DNA of 64,000 bases, taken from positions 496,001 through 560,000 of the forward strand of contig NZ_QLIS02000001.1 in NCBI RefSeq assembly GCF_003574475.2. Reading direction: 5' to 3'. Under the pieces are notes generated by a model. It saw only the letters and a program-made list of their open reading frames with translations. It did no database searches and was not told the origin of the DNA. Made by a program: the position numbers and the translations under genes. Positions 38,257-48,631 of this stretch are shown here, piece by piece. Source of the DNA: Pseudofrancisella aestuarii. GTDB taxonomy: Bacteria > Pseudomonadota > Gammaproteobacteria > Francisellales > Francisellaceae. The number at the start of each line of letters is the position of its first letter. Position 1 is the stretch's first letter.

Positions 38257-39454
38257 CTCTTTTATAAATATATTTTGGATTTATAGTATCTGCTAAAAGC
38301 TTATTTTCAAAATCAATCCTAAGCAATATACCTACTGTATAACACATAATAAGTAAACTACTACCTCCATAACTTATAAAAGGTAAAGTTAAACCCTTTG
38401 TCGGTAATAAACCAGTATTTACCCCAACATTTACAAAAACCTGAAATGCTAACCAAAAGCTTATTCCATAAGATAAAAATGCCTGATAGTATCTTTTTAA
38501 CTGATATGCATTCTTTGCTATATTTATGGCTTTTATAACAATAAATAAATAAACAGCTAATAAGATCATAAGCCCTATTATTCCAATTTCCTCTACAATC
38601 ACTGACGTAATAAAATCAGTATGAGCTTCTGGTAGAAAAAACTGTTTTTGAATACTATTACCTAATCCATCACCAAACCACTCTCCTCTACCAAATGCGA
38701 TAAGTGCTTGTACAAGCTGATAACCAGAATCATTAGCATTTTCCCATGGATGTAAGAAGCCAGTAATTCTATGCATTCTATAAGGTGAGATTACAACTAA
38801 AGTAGCTGCTGCCATTACCATCATCCCCAATAATAATCCATACCAGCGCACTTTATTTCCTGAAACAAATAGCATCCCCATAACACATATAGAAATAACC
38901 ACTGTAGAACCAAAATCTGGCTGCATTAAAAGTAATAAGGCAATACAGCCCAGCATACTTATTGGAGTTAAAATACCTTCTTTAAAATTAGACATTTTCT
39001 CAAGATTTGTTGCGATATAACCTGAGAAAAAAATTATTGCCAATAACTTAGCTAATTCAGCAACCTGAATATTAATTATAATTAAAGGGATCCATCTTCT
39101 AGCACCATTCACACTTTTACCTATTCCTGGAACTAAAACTGCTACTAAAACAATAAGCATTATAAAAAAGAAAGCATTATGATTTTTTTCGTAGTTCTTT
39201 GTTGGCACAAGTAAAGCTAATAAAAATAGAAAAATAGAAACAACAGCAAAAAAACCTTGTCTAATAGAATAATAGAAAGGATTATTATAATCATCCATAG
39301 CTACAATCATAGATGCTGATGTAACCATAATCCAACCGAATGCTAGAAGTCCAAGCATCGCAAAAACTATAGATATATCTATTTCTAATTTAGCTTTTAC
39401 TCTTTCTCTTTTTGCATTATGGTTAGTGAGCCAAAGCTTTAATCTATATAGCAC
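38249..39454 (-). CDS. ftsW: SEDS peptidoglycan polymerase FtsW
   Basis: A 401-residue SEDS protein with about ten membrane helices: WIMVTSASMI at helix 1, NGARRWI, QPDFGSTVVI, then SGYQLVQALIAFGRGEWFGDGLGNS with EAHTDFI, and a C-terminal TKGLTLPFISYGGSS. These match FtsW, which polymerises lipid II at the septum with its partner transpeptidase. It is last in the mraY-murD-ftsW group, 2 bases after murD. murG, murC and ftsQAZ are not in the window. Confidence 0.95.
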   Translation of the reverse strand: MLYRLKLWLTNHNAKRERVKAKLEIDISIVFAMLGLLAFGWIMVTSASMIVAMDDYNNPFYYSIRQGFFAVVSIFLFLLALLVPTKNYEKNHNAFFFIMLIVLVAVLVPGIGKSVNGARRWIPLIIINIQVAELAKLLAIIFFSGYIATNLEKMSNFKEGILTPISMLGCIALLLLMQPDFGSTVVISICVMGMLFVSGNKVRWYGLLLGMMVMAAATLVVISPYRMHRITGFLHPWENANDSGYQLVQALIAFGRGEWFGDGLGNSIQKQFFLPEAHTDFITSVIVEEIGIIGLMILLAVYLFIVIKAINIAKNAYQLKRYYQAFLSYGISFWLAFQVFVNVGVNTGLLPTKGLTLPFISYGGSSLLIMCYTVGILLRIDFENKLLADTINPKYIYKRVK

Positions 39455-39456
39455 TT

Positions 39457-40719
39457 TTAATCCTTTACAATCTTTTCTTTATATTCATTAAAAAGTTTAA
39501 TAAACTCTTCTCCTCTATGCTCATAGTTTCTAAATTCATCAAAACTAGCACATGCTGGAGACAGTAATACTATATCATTTTTACTTGCTATATTTACTGT
39601 TTTAGCAAAAGCTGTCTTCATATCTTTTAAAACTTCAAAATTAGAAAAATACTTTTCTAATTGCACTTTTATATATTCAGCATCTTTACCATAGATACAG
39701 ATAAACTTAACTTTACCTATAACACTTCTTTGCATTATAGAAAAATCTCCACCCTTGGCAACACCACCTAGTAGTAATACTATATTTTTAGAGTTTGTTA
39801 AATTATCTATCGCAACTACTGTTGCACCTACATTTGTACCCTTTGAATCATTTATGTATGAAACTCCTCTAATTTCACCAATCTTATTACATCTATGCTT
39901 TAGACCTTCAAACTCTTTAAGCTCTGTTATAACCTTTTTATGGTCAATATTAAACTTTTCTAAAATACTCAAGACAACTATAATATTTTCAAGATTATGT
40001 AGACCAAAAAGTTTTGTCTCTTCAAGAGCCAATATCTTTTCTTCTTTCTTATAAATACAAGATTTTCTGATAGAAAATACTGTATTATACTTTAGTCCTT
40101 TGCCTTCAAAATCATAAACAAAGAATTCTCTACTAAACTTCTCTAAATTAAGCTTAGACTCAATATACTCTTGGTAGCTATCATATCTATCAAGATGATC
40201 ATGCGAAATATTAATTACACAAGATACATCAAATTTAGTATCTTTAAGCAAATCTATTTGAAAACTAGATATTTCAACCACACAAAATTCCACATCATCA
40301 TTAATCTTAGATAAAATGGGGGTTCCTATGTTTCCTACTAAAATACTTTTATAACCTAAATTGTTCAAAACCGTATCCAACATAGTTACTACGGTACTCT
40401 TTCCATTTGAGCCAGTAACAGCTATCAACTTTATCTGTTTAGCTTTAATAGCATCATAATATAGATCAATATCACTTATTATTTTAGATTTATAATTTTC
40501 TAAATTACTATATGGATTTTTATTTAAAGGAATACCTGGACTAACTACTAATAAGTCATATGTTTCTAAATTCTTTTCTAGAAAATCTGCTTCAGATGAA
40601 GAGATATGAACTTCTACATTATATTTTTCTAAATAGACTTCTACAGACTTACCTGTAGATCCATATCCAACTATAAGAATTTTATTTATTAAGACGTCCT
40701 TATAAAAAAAGCTTAGCAT
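39457..40719 (-). CDS. murD: UDP-N-acetylmuramoylalanine--D-glutamate ligase
   Basis: A 420-residue Mur ligase adding D-glutamate to UDP-MurNAc-L-Ala. The N-terminal Rossmann part is ILIVGYGSTGKSV with SPGIPL. The central ATP-binding part has AVTGSNGKSTVVTM, NISHDHLDRY and LFGLHNLENI, and the C-domain carries YINDSKGTN and LLGGVAKGGDF with SPACASFDEFRNYEHRGEEF. The start ATG at 40719 directly abuts the mraY stop. Confidence 0.95.
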   Translation of the reverse strand: MLSFFYKDVLINKILIVGYGSTGKSVEVYLEKYNVEVHISSSEADFLEKNLETYDLLVVSPGIPLNKNPYSNLENYKSKIISDIDLYYDAIKAKQIKLIAVTGSNGKSTVVTMLDTVLNNLGYKSILVGNIGTPILSKINDDVEFCVVEISSFQIDLLKDTKFDVSCVINISHDHLDRYDSYQEYIESKLNLEKFSREFFVYDFEGKGLKYNTVFSIRKSCIYKKEEKILALEETKLFGLHNLENIIVVLSILEKFNIDHKKVITELKEFEGLKHRCNKIGEIRGVSYINDSKGTNVGATVVAIDNLTNSKNIVLLLGGVAKGGDFSIMQRSVIGKVKFICIYGKDAEYIKVQLEKYFSNFEVLKDMKTAFAKTVNIASKNDIVLLSPACASFDEFRNYEHRGEEFIKLFNEYKEKIVKD

Positions 40720-41814
40720 CTATCTAACCTTTATTGCTGCTAACCCTATAAGTACTAGTATAACTGTAATTATCCAAAAGCGAATAACTACTTTAGTTTC
40801 CGGCCAACCTTTAAGTTCAAAATGATGATGAATTGGTGCCATTCTAAATATGCGCTTTTTTCTAAGTTTATAAGAACCAACTTGTAAAATTACAGATACT
40901 GCCTCTGCAACAAAAAGTAATCCCATTATAAAAAATATTAGCTCTTGTCTTATCATAACTGCTATAACCCCTAAAACAGCACCTAAAGTAAGAGAACCAA
41001 CATCTCCCATGAATACTTCAGCTGGATATGAGTTAAACCATAGAAATGCTAAACCAGAACCACAAATAGCTGCACAAAATACTGCAACCTCAGCTAAACC
41101 TTTATTTCCCAAATAATCAAATAAAAGATAATTTGCTAAACTATGATTAGTCTCTATATATGCATAAACACCTAATCCAGCAGCCACTAAAACAACCGGC
41201 AAAATAGCTAAGCCATCTAAGCCATCAGTTAAATTTACAGCATTACTACTTCCATTAATTATAAAAAAAGTAAGAATAGTGAAAAGCACTATTCCTATTG
41301 GTATAGCCCAATCTTTAGTAAAAGGGATAGATAAAAGCATTTTCCCATTCTTCTCTAATAAAAAGAATAAAACTATCGCTAATATAATTGAAAATACTGA
41401 TTGTAATGCGAATTTGTAACGTGATTTAAGACCTTTTGGATGCTTTAATACTAATTTTAAATAATCATCAAAAAATCCAATAGCTCCAAAAAAAACTATA
41501 ACTAGAAGCAATATCCAAAGGTAGATACTAGTTAGATCTCCCCAAAGCAATGAAGATATTAATACTGAAGATAAAATAAGCACTCCTCCCATAGTCGGAG
41601 TATTTCTTTTAGAAAAATGACTTTGTGGGCCGTCATCCCTAACTACTTGACCTATCTGCATCCTTTGCAGCCATCTAATCATTGGATAACCTAAAAACAA
41701 AGTAATGAAGAGCGAGGTTATTGCTATCATCACAATTCTCAAAGACACATAACCACTAAACATAGCTAAAGCTGGCCAAAAGCCAGATAGCCAATTAAAA
41801 ATCCAAATTAACAT
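40720..41814 (-). CDS. mraY: Phospho-N-acetylmuramoyl-pentapeptide transferase
   Basis: A 364-residue, ten-helix enzyme that moves phospho-MurNAc-pentapeptide to undecaprenyl phosphate (lipid I). Signature residues are visible: [19 protein letters not shown], the catalytic Asp pair in GFFDDYLKL, the [10 protein letters not shown] loop, and [19 protein letters not shown]. It begins the mraY-murD-ftsW group. murE and murF, which often precede it, are not adjacent here; pckA-like lies immediately upstream on the same strand. Confidence 0.97.
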   Translation of the reverse strand: MLIWIFNWLSGFWPALAMFSGYVSLRIVMIAITSLFITLFLGYPMIRWLQRMQIGQVVRDDGPQSHFSKRNTPTMGGVLILSSVLISSLLWGDLTSIYLWILLLVIVFFGAIGFFDDYLKLVLKHPKGLKSRYKFALQSVFSIILAIVLFFLLEKNGKMLLSIPFTKDWAIPIGIVLFTILTFFIINGSSNAVNLTDGLDGLAILPVVLVAAGLGVYAYIETNHSLANYLLFDYLGNKGLAEVAVFCAAICGSGLAFLWFNSYPAEVFMGDVGSLTLGAVLGVIAVMIRQELIFFIMGLLFVAEAVSVILQVGSYKLRKKRIFRMAPIHHHFELKGWPETKVVIRFWIITVILVLIGLAAIKVR

Positions 41815-41892
41815 ACAATATAAAGTATATAAATTAAAGCTATATTAAGAATAATTATATTATATTTATGTTTTTTTTTATAGAAAAAATAA

Positions 41893-43488
41893 TTAAAGAA
41901 TAGGACCAAACTGTTCATATTTCATAGAGAATTCATTATCTATTGGGAACTGATATTTATAATTTTTTATAAAGCTTTTAGCTAAAGCTTTATAAGATTT
42001 TTTATATTCTCTTATATCTGTCCATGTATTATCTACTTTAATTACTTTCTCACCATCATGAATCTCAGAAATAGACTTAAAATTAAAATATTTTTCTCTT
42101 TTATAAACAAACTGAACATTTTCACTCGGATTAGTAATATAATCAACCAACATTTTTGTTTCATCTACAGGTGCTCTTCTACCAGTAGTATAGTCTCCTT
42201 CTATCCAACCAACATTAACCATATAGATTTTAGCATCTGACATTTTTAATCTTTGTCTTAGTATTTTGGCATATCTAGTAGGTTCTAATAATAAAAAAGG
42301 TTGAGCATAGCAACTAGAAAACTCTAATTTAGGTTCAGATACGCCATTTTCTATTCCTATAGAAGTACACGTATAACCTGATAAAAAATGATAGATTGCT
42401 TGTCCTTTAGTTAGTTTAGAGACTCTAGGCAATACACCTTTACTATCTTTAACTAAAAAAATAATTGTTTTGGGATTTGATGATTCAAGTTTAACATTAG
42501 TTAAGCTTTCTTTTGAGAATGCTAAATACGTATTACTTTGTCCCTTAGTTTTAGAACCAAAGATAATATTTCCTTGTTCATCAAAATTTGGATTCTCAAT
42601 TAAAGCTTGTCCCTCGAGAATATCTTTAATATTTTGATTTTCTCTACTAAAGCTGGCTGCTTTTACAGTAAAGCCACCATCTAAACTATGTAAACCATCA
42701 TCTGCCCAAGCTGTAGCTCCATTAGCAAATAACTCTCTGTTTGTAAGAGCTAATGTTGTCTTACCGCTTCCTGACAATCCAAAGAACATAGTTGTATTAT
42801 CACTTTTATCTATACCTACAGCACAGTGAAATACACCTATATTAGTTAAAGAAAGATAATAACTCATTGATGAAAGTAAAATTTTATCAATTTCAGTTAA
42901 ATAATATGTTCCAGCAATGATACTTTCTCTTTGCTTTAAATTTGTAGCTATTATATTTGGCGAATTTAAACCTAATTCTGCAAAATCTTCAATCTTTGTA
43001 GAGGGTGAATGCAATATTGTCCACTCTGCTGAAAAATCTTCTAATTCCTCTTGAGTAGGTTCTATTGATACTAATTTAAAAAAGTAAGCTGCCCATGCGA
43101 CATTTGTAACAAATCTAACAGCAATTCTATTTTTAACATCATTATTATAAAAACCATCTATAACAAATAAATCTTTTTGAGAAATGTCTTGACGAACTTT
43201 TTCTTTAACTATCTTCCAATTATTTCTACTAAGTGGTTTATTATCAGAACCTTTATCACTCCACCAAACGTTCTTCTTAGCATATTTAGTTTCAACTATA
43301 TATTTATCTTCTGGTAATCTTCCTTTTATTTCTCCACTATCAACTAAGATAGCATTACCTTCAGACCGTATATAATGACTATCATTGCTACTTTTGATAT
43401 ATTCTAACAATTCTTTTGTGCTTATATTTTGATATATATTTTTTATTGTACACAGATACTCATTATCTGTACTCGAGGATAAATCCAT
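41893..43488 (-). CDS. pckA: Phosphoenolpyruvate carboxykinase (ATP)-like protein, altered active site
   Basis: A 531-residue ATP-PEPCK homologue. PEPCK converts oxaloacetate to PEP in gluconeogenesis. Conserved features: GRLPEDKYIV (Arg57), Lys202, His221, P-loop GLSGSGKTT (from G237), GVLPRVSKLT, YHFLSGYT and a GRR loop near the end. Two canonical features are changed. The kinase-2 metal motif GDDEHGW (E. coli Asp268/Asp269) reads ANGATAW at 255-261, and the substrate arginine of NTR (E. coli Arg333) is Tyr321. It may have shifted activity or be a divergent but functional enzyme. 143 bases separate it from divergent glnS. Confidence 0.85.
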   Translation of the reverse strand: MDLSSSTDNEYLCTIKNIYQNISTKELLEYIKSSNDSHYIRSEGNAILVDSGEIKGRLPEDKYIVETKYAKKNVWWSDKGSDNKPLSRNNWKIVKEKVRQDISQKDLFVIDGFYNNDVKNRIAVRFVTNVAWAAYFFKLVSIEPTQEELEDFSAEWTILHSPSTKIEDFAELGLNSPNIIATNLKQRESIIAGTYYLTEIDKILLSSMSYYLSLTNIGVFHCAVGIDKSDNTTMFFGLSGSGKTTLALTNRELFANGATAWADDGLHSLDGGFTVKAASFSRENQNIKDILEGQALIENPNFDEQGNIIFGSKTKGQSNTYLAFSKESLTNVKLESSNPKTIIFLVKDSKGVLPRVSKLTKGQAIYHFLSGYTCTSIGIENGVSEPKLEFSSCYAQPFLLLEPTRYAKILRQRLKMSDAKIYMVNVGWIEGDYTTGRRAPVDETKMLVDYITNPSENVQFVYKREKYFNFKSISEIHDGEKVIKVDNTWTDIREYKKSYKALAKSFIKNYKYQFPIDNEFSMKYEQFGPIL

Positions 43489-43594
43489 TGATTTCTTTTA
43501 GAAATTTCATATATAGGATGATAATTTGATTATATATCTTAAAAAAACATTTTTCAAAAAATATATTCTATTAAAAGTTTAATCAAGTAAACTA

Positions 43595-43623
43595 TTTACA
43601 ATCAAAGTAGTAATTACTATTTA
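43595..43623 (+). promoter_or_regulatory. Candidate glnS promoter
   Basis: A -35 TTTACA at 43595-43600, a 17-base spacer and a -10 TATTTA at 43618-43623. The predicted transcription start falls at or next to the glnS ATG at 43632, implying a leaderless transcript, in line with the lack of a ribosome binding site. Confidence 0.33.
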
Positions 43624-43631
43624 AATTAATT

Positions 43632-45293
43632 ATGAGCAATGAAAAAACTGCGCAAAAAACTAATTTTATTAAAAACATTATAAACAGTGACTTAGAGACA
43701 GGCTTACATAATAGCATTGTAACAAGATTTCCTCCTGAACCTAATGGTTATTTACATATTGGTCACGCCAAATCAATATGCTTAAATTTTGGATTAGCTG
43801 AAGAATATAATGCTACCTGCCATTTAAGATTTGATGATACTAATCCAGAAAAAGAAGATATTGAATACATAAATGCAATAAAAGAAGATGTTAAATGGCT
43901 TGGTTTTGACTGGGGTAAAAACCTTTATTTTGCTTCTGAATACTTTGACAAAATGTATGAATTAGCTCAATTACTTATTAAAAAAGATAAAGCCTATGTT
44001 TGTGACTTATCCGCTGAAGAAGTTAGAGAGTATCGTGGCACGCTTAAAGAAGCTGGAAAAAATAGTCCATATAGAAATAGAAGTATTGATGAAAACTTAG
44101 AACTATTTGAAAAAATGAAAAATGGTGAATTTCCTGAAGGTAGCAAAACTCTAAGAGCAAAAATAGATATGGCTTCTGGAAATATAAATTTAAGAGACCC
44201 TGCTCTTTATCGAATTAAATTTGCTGCACATCCTAAAACTGGCGATAAATGGTGTATATACCCAATGTATGCTTTTGCCCACCCTCTTGAAGATGCTATA
44301 GAAAAAATAACTCACTCCTTATGTACACTAGAATTTCAAGATCAAAGACCTTTTTATGATTGGGTTGTTGAAGAAACAGAATTCGAGAAAAAACCTAGAC
44401 AAATTGAATTTTCAAGATTAAATCTTAACTACAACATCACAAGTAAAAGAAAGCTTAAATATTTAGTGGATAAAAATTTAGTTAATGGTTGGGATGATCC
44501 AAGAATGCCTACACTAAAAGGATTTAGACGTAGAGGATACACTCCAGAATCTATTAAAAACTTTTGTGATATGATTGGCATATCTAAACAAGATTCTTTG
44601 ATAGATATTTCTGTACTTGAGGAGTCTATTAGAAGCGATTTAAATATTAAAGCTCATAGGAGAAATGCTGTACTAGATCCTATTAAAGTAACTATAGCTA
44701 ATATGTCACCACACACTCTTAATGTTCCCAATCATCCTCAAGATCCAGATTTTGGAAGAAGGGATATAACAATATCTGAAACTATATACATTGATAGTGA
44801 AGATTTTGTATTTGAGCTAGAAAAGGGAATGAAAAAGCTAAGCCCAAATGGTCGAGTAAGGTTATTAAACTCTTATGTAATTGATTGTAATGAAGTAGTT
44901 ACTGATGCTTCAGGTAAAGTTATCGAATTAAAATGTAGTTATCTTCCGGAAACATTGGGGGGTAAAAAACCTGACGATAACAAAAAACCTGATGGAATAA
45001 TACATTGGGTAGATGCAAATAACTGCGTTACTGCTGAGATCAGGCTTTACGATAGATTATTTAATGATGAAAATCCTGGAAGATTTGAAAATATTGAGGA
45101 TAGTTTAAATCCTAATTCTTTTGAGTTAATGAAAAATGCAAAATTAGAAAAATCTCTAGAAGATGCTAAGCCAGAAGAACATTTTCAGTTTAATAGAATT
45201 GGATATTTCACTGCTGACCAAAAAGATTTTTCAAGAGAAAATATAGTTTTTAATAGAACTGTTACTCTTAGAAATACTTGGGAAGTTAAATAA
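43632..45293 (+). CDS. glnS: Glutaminyl-tRNA synthetase
   Basis: A 553-residue class I synthetase that joins glutamine to tRNA-Gln. It has RFPPEPNGYLHIGHAKS (HIGH at 42-45), LRFDDTNPEKED, and the KMSKS-equivalent loop in ITSKRKLKYL, then the two beta-barrel anticodon-binding domains (PNHPQDPDFGRRDI, RVRLLNSYVI, FQFNRIGYFTADQKD). Presence of GlnS argues for direct charging rather than GatCAB amidation of tRNA-Gln. The N-terminus aligns with E. coli GlnS (TNFIKNII), so the start is secure. Confidence 0.97.
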   Translation: MSNEKTAQKTNFIKNIINSDLETGLHNSIVTRFPPEPNGYLHIGHAKSICLNFGLAEEYNATCHLRFDDTNPEKEDIEYINAIKEDVKWLGFDWGKNLYFASEYFDKMYELAQLLIKKDKAYVCDLSAEEVREYRGTLKEAGKNSPYRNRSIDENLELFEKMKNGEFPEGSKTLRAKIDMASGNINLRDPALYRIKFAAHPKTGDKWCIYPMYAFAHPLEDAIEKITHSLCTLEFQDQRPFYDWVVEETEFEKKPRQIEFSRLNLNYNITSKRKLKYLVDKNLVNGWDDPRMPTLKGFRRRGYTPESIKNFCDMIGISKQDSLIDISVLEESIRSDLNIKAHRRNAVLDPIKVTIANMSPHTLNVPNHPQDPDFGRRDITISETIYIDSEDFVFELEKGMKKLSPNGRVRLLNSYVIDCNEVVTDASGKVIELKCSYLPETLGGKKPDDNKKPDGIIHWVDANNCVTAEIRLYDRLFNDENPGRFENIEDSLNPNSFELMKNAKLEKSLEDAKPEEHFQFNRIGYFTADQKDFSRENIVFNRTVTLRNTWEVK

Positions 45294-45298
45294 AGTAA

Positions 45299-46708
45299 TT
45301 ATATGTTTCTGTTAACTCGTTTTCTTATAGTAAGAATTAATAACGATGTTATGATAGCTATAACTATAAACATATCCATTCCATCACTCATATTCGCTTT
45401 TGCTAAATTTATATCATTCTCTGGAATATAAACAAAACCAGCTAAATAACCGCCAAATTTACCACCTATTCCTAGGGTAACTAACCATATCCCCATGTAT
45501 AGTGAAACAAAGCCTTTTGGAGCTATTTTAGTTACTAATGACAGACCTATAGCAGATAAACTCAACTCCGATAATGCTAAAATAAAATACCCTACAACGA
45601 AGCCATAAACAGTAACTTTAGCACCTATAGGAGTTGTTAGTATTGATATTAAAATCACTATAAAAGATAAAGCTAATATTATAAAAGCTATATTGAACTT
45701 ATCAATATCTTGAACTTCTCTTCCCGCATTTGCTAAATAAAGCCAAAGTTTCCCAACAATAAATCCAAATATTAAAACACCTAAAGCTTCGATGCTTAAG
45801 ATTTGACTAGAATTAATCAAAGCTGTATTAACTGCATAATCTGTAAACAATAAGAGGGAGATAAACATCTGAAAATACAACCCCCAATATATAATTGATA
45901 ACACAAAAAATACGCCAGCTACTAGAACCTTTTTGTAATTTCCCTTATTAGCAGATAAAAACATAATAATTGAAGATGCGACAAAGGCTATAAATATTGA
46001 AAAACTTGCAACATCTGGCTCTTTAAAAATATAGAAAAGAAGAAGTATGTATATCAAAATTAATATTGTCGTTTTTAAAATAATCTTTCCTGTTAAAACA
46101 AGGTCTATAATGTGTTTTTTAAGAAAACCAAAACCTATAATCAAAACAAAGAACATTACTATACTTACAGTCATGCTACTATAAAATGGAGCACTATAAC
46201 CATAATTATCTTTTAATGAAGTCGCAAAAAATAAAGCAAAAAAACTACCTAAATTAATACCAACATAGAAAACATTAAATCCAAAATCCCTATTACCATC
46301 CGTTAGAGATGACTTATCATAAAATCTTCCAATAAAAGAAGCCATATTTGATTTAATCAGCCCAGTACTAATTGAAATAAAACTCAAGCCTAAAAAAAGT
46401 AAATTTTCATCAGTTGATATTGCTAGCGTAAAAGTTCCTAATACCATAAAAAATGAACCTAACATCCCTGCCCTATAGTATCCAATTAGCTTTTCTGCAA
46501 TATATCCTCCTAAAATGGCAGAAATATAAACCATCGATAAAACAGTTCCAACTAAAGAGGCTGATAGCTCTTGTGAAATATTAAATTTTCCTATTAAAAA
46601 AAATATCAATAAAGACTGTATTATGTAATAGCTATATCTTTCAGCAAACTCTGCAAAACTTGTTATAGCAAGTACTTTTTTTTCTTCTCTAAGATCATTC
46701 TTATTCAT
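45299..46708 (-). CDS. POT-family proton-dependent oligopeptide transporter
   Basis: A 469-residue, about 14-helix MFS protein of the POT/PTR family: FAEFAERYSYYIIQSLLIFF at helix 1, GGYIAEKLIGYYRAGMLGS at motif A, GTGLIKSN-type turn in STGLIKSNMASFIGRFYD, and FNVFYVGINLGSFFALFFA. These import di- and tripeptides with protons. Francisella genomes carry many paralogues. It follows the uup-type gene by 13 bases. Confidence 0.92.
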   Translation of the reverse strand: MNKNDLREEKKVLAITSFAEFAERYSYYIIQSLLIFFLIGKFNISQELSASLVGTVLSMVYISAILGGYIAEKLIGYYRAGMLGSFFMVLGTFTLAISTDENLLFLGLSFISISTGLIKSNMASFIGRFYDKSSLTDGNRDFGFNVFYVGINLGSFFALFFATSLKDNYGYSAPFYSSMTVSIVMFFVLIIGFGFLKKHIIDLVLTGKIILKTTILILIYILLLFYIFKEPDVASFSIFIAFVASSIIMFLSANKGNYKKVLVAGVFFVLSIIYWGLYFQMFISLLLFTDYAVNTALINSSQILSIEALGVLIFGFIVGKLWLYLANAGREVQDIDKFNIAFIILALSFIVILISILTTPIGAKVTVYGFVVGYFILALSELSLSAIGLSLVTKIAPKGFVSLYMGIWLVTLGIGGKFGGYLAGFVYIPENDINLAKANMSDGMDMFIVIAIITSLLILTIRKRVNRNI

Positions 46709-46721
46709 AACTTCCTCTTAA

Positions 46722-48602
46722 TTATTCTAGTGCTAGGAGCTCTTCCCAAAGTAAAAATTTTTCTTCTAAATCTTTATTTAATTTATTTAACTTACTTTGA
46801 ACTAACTGAATCTCTTTTTTTGATTTTTTATAAAAATCTGCATCAGTCATTTGTCCTTCAATATCCCCTATACCTTTTTCTAGCTTTTCTATTTGGACTG
46901 GTAAGCTTTTAAGAGTTTTTCTTTGTTCATGATTTAGTTGATTTTGCTTTTCTATTTTTTCCTGCTTCTGTTGCACTTTAGGCTCTTCTTTTTTAGGATT
47001 TTTTAAAGCTTCAGTTTTAACTCTCTGTCTCAACCAATCATCATAACCGCCAATATACTCTTCTAAACCATGCTCTTCAAAAACTATTGTGCTAGTGGCT
47101 ATATTATTAATAAACTCTCTATCATGACTTATTAAAAGAATAGTTCCTTGATAATTAATCAACATCTCTTCTAATATTTCTAGAGTTTCTATATCAAGAT
47201 CATTTGTTGGTTCATCTAATACAATAATATTACTAGGTTTAGAAAGTATCTTTGCAAGGAGTAATCTATTTTTCTCCCCTCCTGAAAGATGAGTGATAGG
47301 AGCATGAAGCCTATCTGGGGAAAATAAAAATTTTTGTAAATATGTTATAACATGTATTGATTTATCATTAATTTGGATAAAGTCAGAGCCCTCTTTAACA
47401 TTATCCATAATGTTTAACTTCTCATCCAACTGATCTCGTAATTGATCAAAATAAGCTATTTGAAGATTAAATGCTTGCTCAATACTACCATCAGATGGTT
47501 TTAATTTACCCAATAAAATATTTAATAAAGTACTTTTGCCACAACCATTTGACCCAAGTATAGCAACCTTATCGCCCTTAACTATCTCTGTAGAGAAATT
47601 TTTGAAAAGGTATTTTTCTTGATATTTATGGCCTACATTATTAGCGACAATAACTTTCCTTGATGACTTTTCACCAGCCGAAACATTTATATCAATCTTA
47701 CCTATTTGCTCTTTTCTTTGTTTTCGCTCAGACCTCATTTTCTCAAGCGCTCGTACTCTTCCTTCATTTCTTGTCCTACGAGCTTTAATTCCTTGCCTGA
47801 TCCACGATTCTTCTTGAGCTAATTTTTTGTCAAACTCTTTATTAGATTTTTGTTCAGCTTGTAATATAGCCTCTTTCTTTTCTAAAAACTGAAGATAGTT
47901 TCCTTCAAAGGAATATAAATTGCCTCTATCTAATTCGATAATACTCTTTGCAACATTATTTAAAAATTTTCTATCATGAGTAATAAACAATATAGCTCCC
48001 GCAAACTGTTTCAAAAACTCTTCTAACCAAGTTATCGAAGATATATCTAAATGGTTTGTAGGTTCATCTAGAAGTAGTAAATCAGGTTTTCTTATTAATG
48101 CTCTAGCAAGTATTACTCTACGTTTCATCCCGCCAGATAGATCAGAAAACTTTTTATCAGTATTAAGCTGAAGCTTTGTAATAATCACATCAGCTTCATT
48201 CATATATTCCCAAGCATGGTTTTCATCTATGTATTTTTGAACATCCTCTAATTTATGTAAATTTTCTGGAGAACTCTCTAAGCTAGCCAAAATGTCTTGA
48301 TACTCTACAAGCTTTTCACCAACCTCTCCAAGCCCACTAAGAATAACGCTTTTAACATCTCCTTTTATATCATTAGGAATATCCTGAATCATACTAGCTA
48401 TTACTGCATTATTATGAATAATTACTTCACCACTATCTGGATGGTTTTTTCCTTCAATGATTTTTAATAGAGAAGACTTACCGGTACCATTTCTACCGAT
48501 AAGGCAAATCCTTTGACCTTTTGAAATATCAAAATCCACATCTTTTAATATTTCCTGTGTACCGAAAGATAAATTGAGCTTTTTTAAAGATACTAATTGC
48601 AT
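46722..48602 (-). CDS. uup: ABC-F family ATPase, Uup type
   Basis: A 626-residue protein with two ABC domains and no membrane segments. First domain: GRNGTGKSS, LSGGMKRR, LLLDEPTNHLDI. Linker: the ABC-F P-site tether with basic residues (KARRTRNEGRVRAL). Second domain: GSNGCGKST, LSGGEKNRL, VLDEPTNDLDI. It ends in a coiled coil (about 555-626) typical of Uup, which binds DNA and helps ribosomes and suppresses transposon excision. A perfect 7-bp hairpin lies directly before its ATG. Confidence 0.93.
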   Translation of the reverse strand: MQLVSLKKLNLSFGTQEILKDVDFDISKGQRICLIGRNGTGKSSLLKIIEGKNHPDSGEVIIHNNAVIASMIQDIPNDIKGDVKSVILSGLGEVGEKLVEYQDILASLESSPENLHKLEDVQKYIDENHAWEYMNEADVIITKLQLNTDKKFSDLSGGMKRRVILARALIRKPDLLLLDEPTNHLDISSITWLEEFLKQFAGAILFITHDRKFLNNVAKSIIELDRGNLYSFEGNYLQFLEKKEAILQAEQKSNKEFDKKLAQEESWIRQGIKARRTRNEGRVRALEKMRSERKQRKEQIGKIDINVSAGEKSSRKVIVANNVGHKYQEKYLFKNFSTEIVKGDKVAILGSNGCGKSTLLNILLGKLKPSDGSIEQAFNLQIAYFDQLRDQLDEKLNIMDNVKEGSDFIQINDKSIHVITYLQKFLFSPDRLHAPITHLSGGEKNRLLLAKILSKPSNIIVLDEPTNDLDIETLEILEEMLINYQGTILLISHDREFINNIATSTIVFEEHGLEEYIGGYDDWLRQRVKTEALKNPKKEEPKVQQKQEKIEKQNQLNHEQRKTLKSLPVQIEKLEKGIGDIEGQMTDADFYKKSKKEIQLVQSKLNKLNKDLEEKFLLWEELLALE

Positions 48603-48604
48603 TT

Positions 48605-48631
48605 AGAAGTTAAAATATAAACAAAACTTCT
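48605..48631 (-). promoter_or_regulatory. Hairpin directly upstream of the uup start codon
   Basis: On the minus strand AGAAGTT and AACTTCT form a perfect 7-bp stem with a 13-base A/T loop, and the stem ends two bases before the uup ATG at 48602. No other ribosome binding site is seen, so the stem could hide the start region. It is weak in GC, so the effect is uncertain. Confidence 0.35.
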
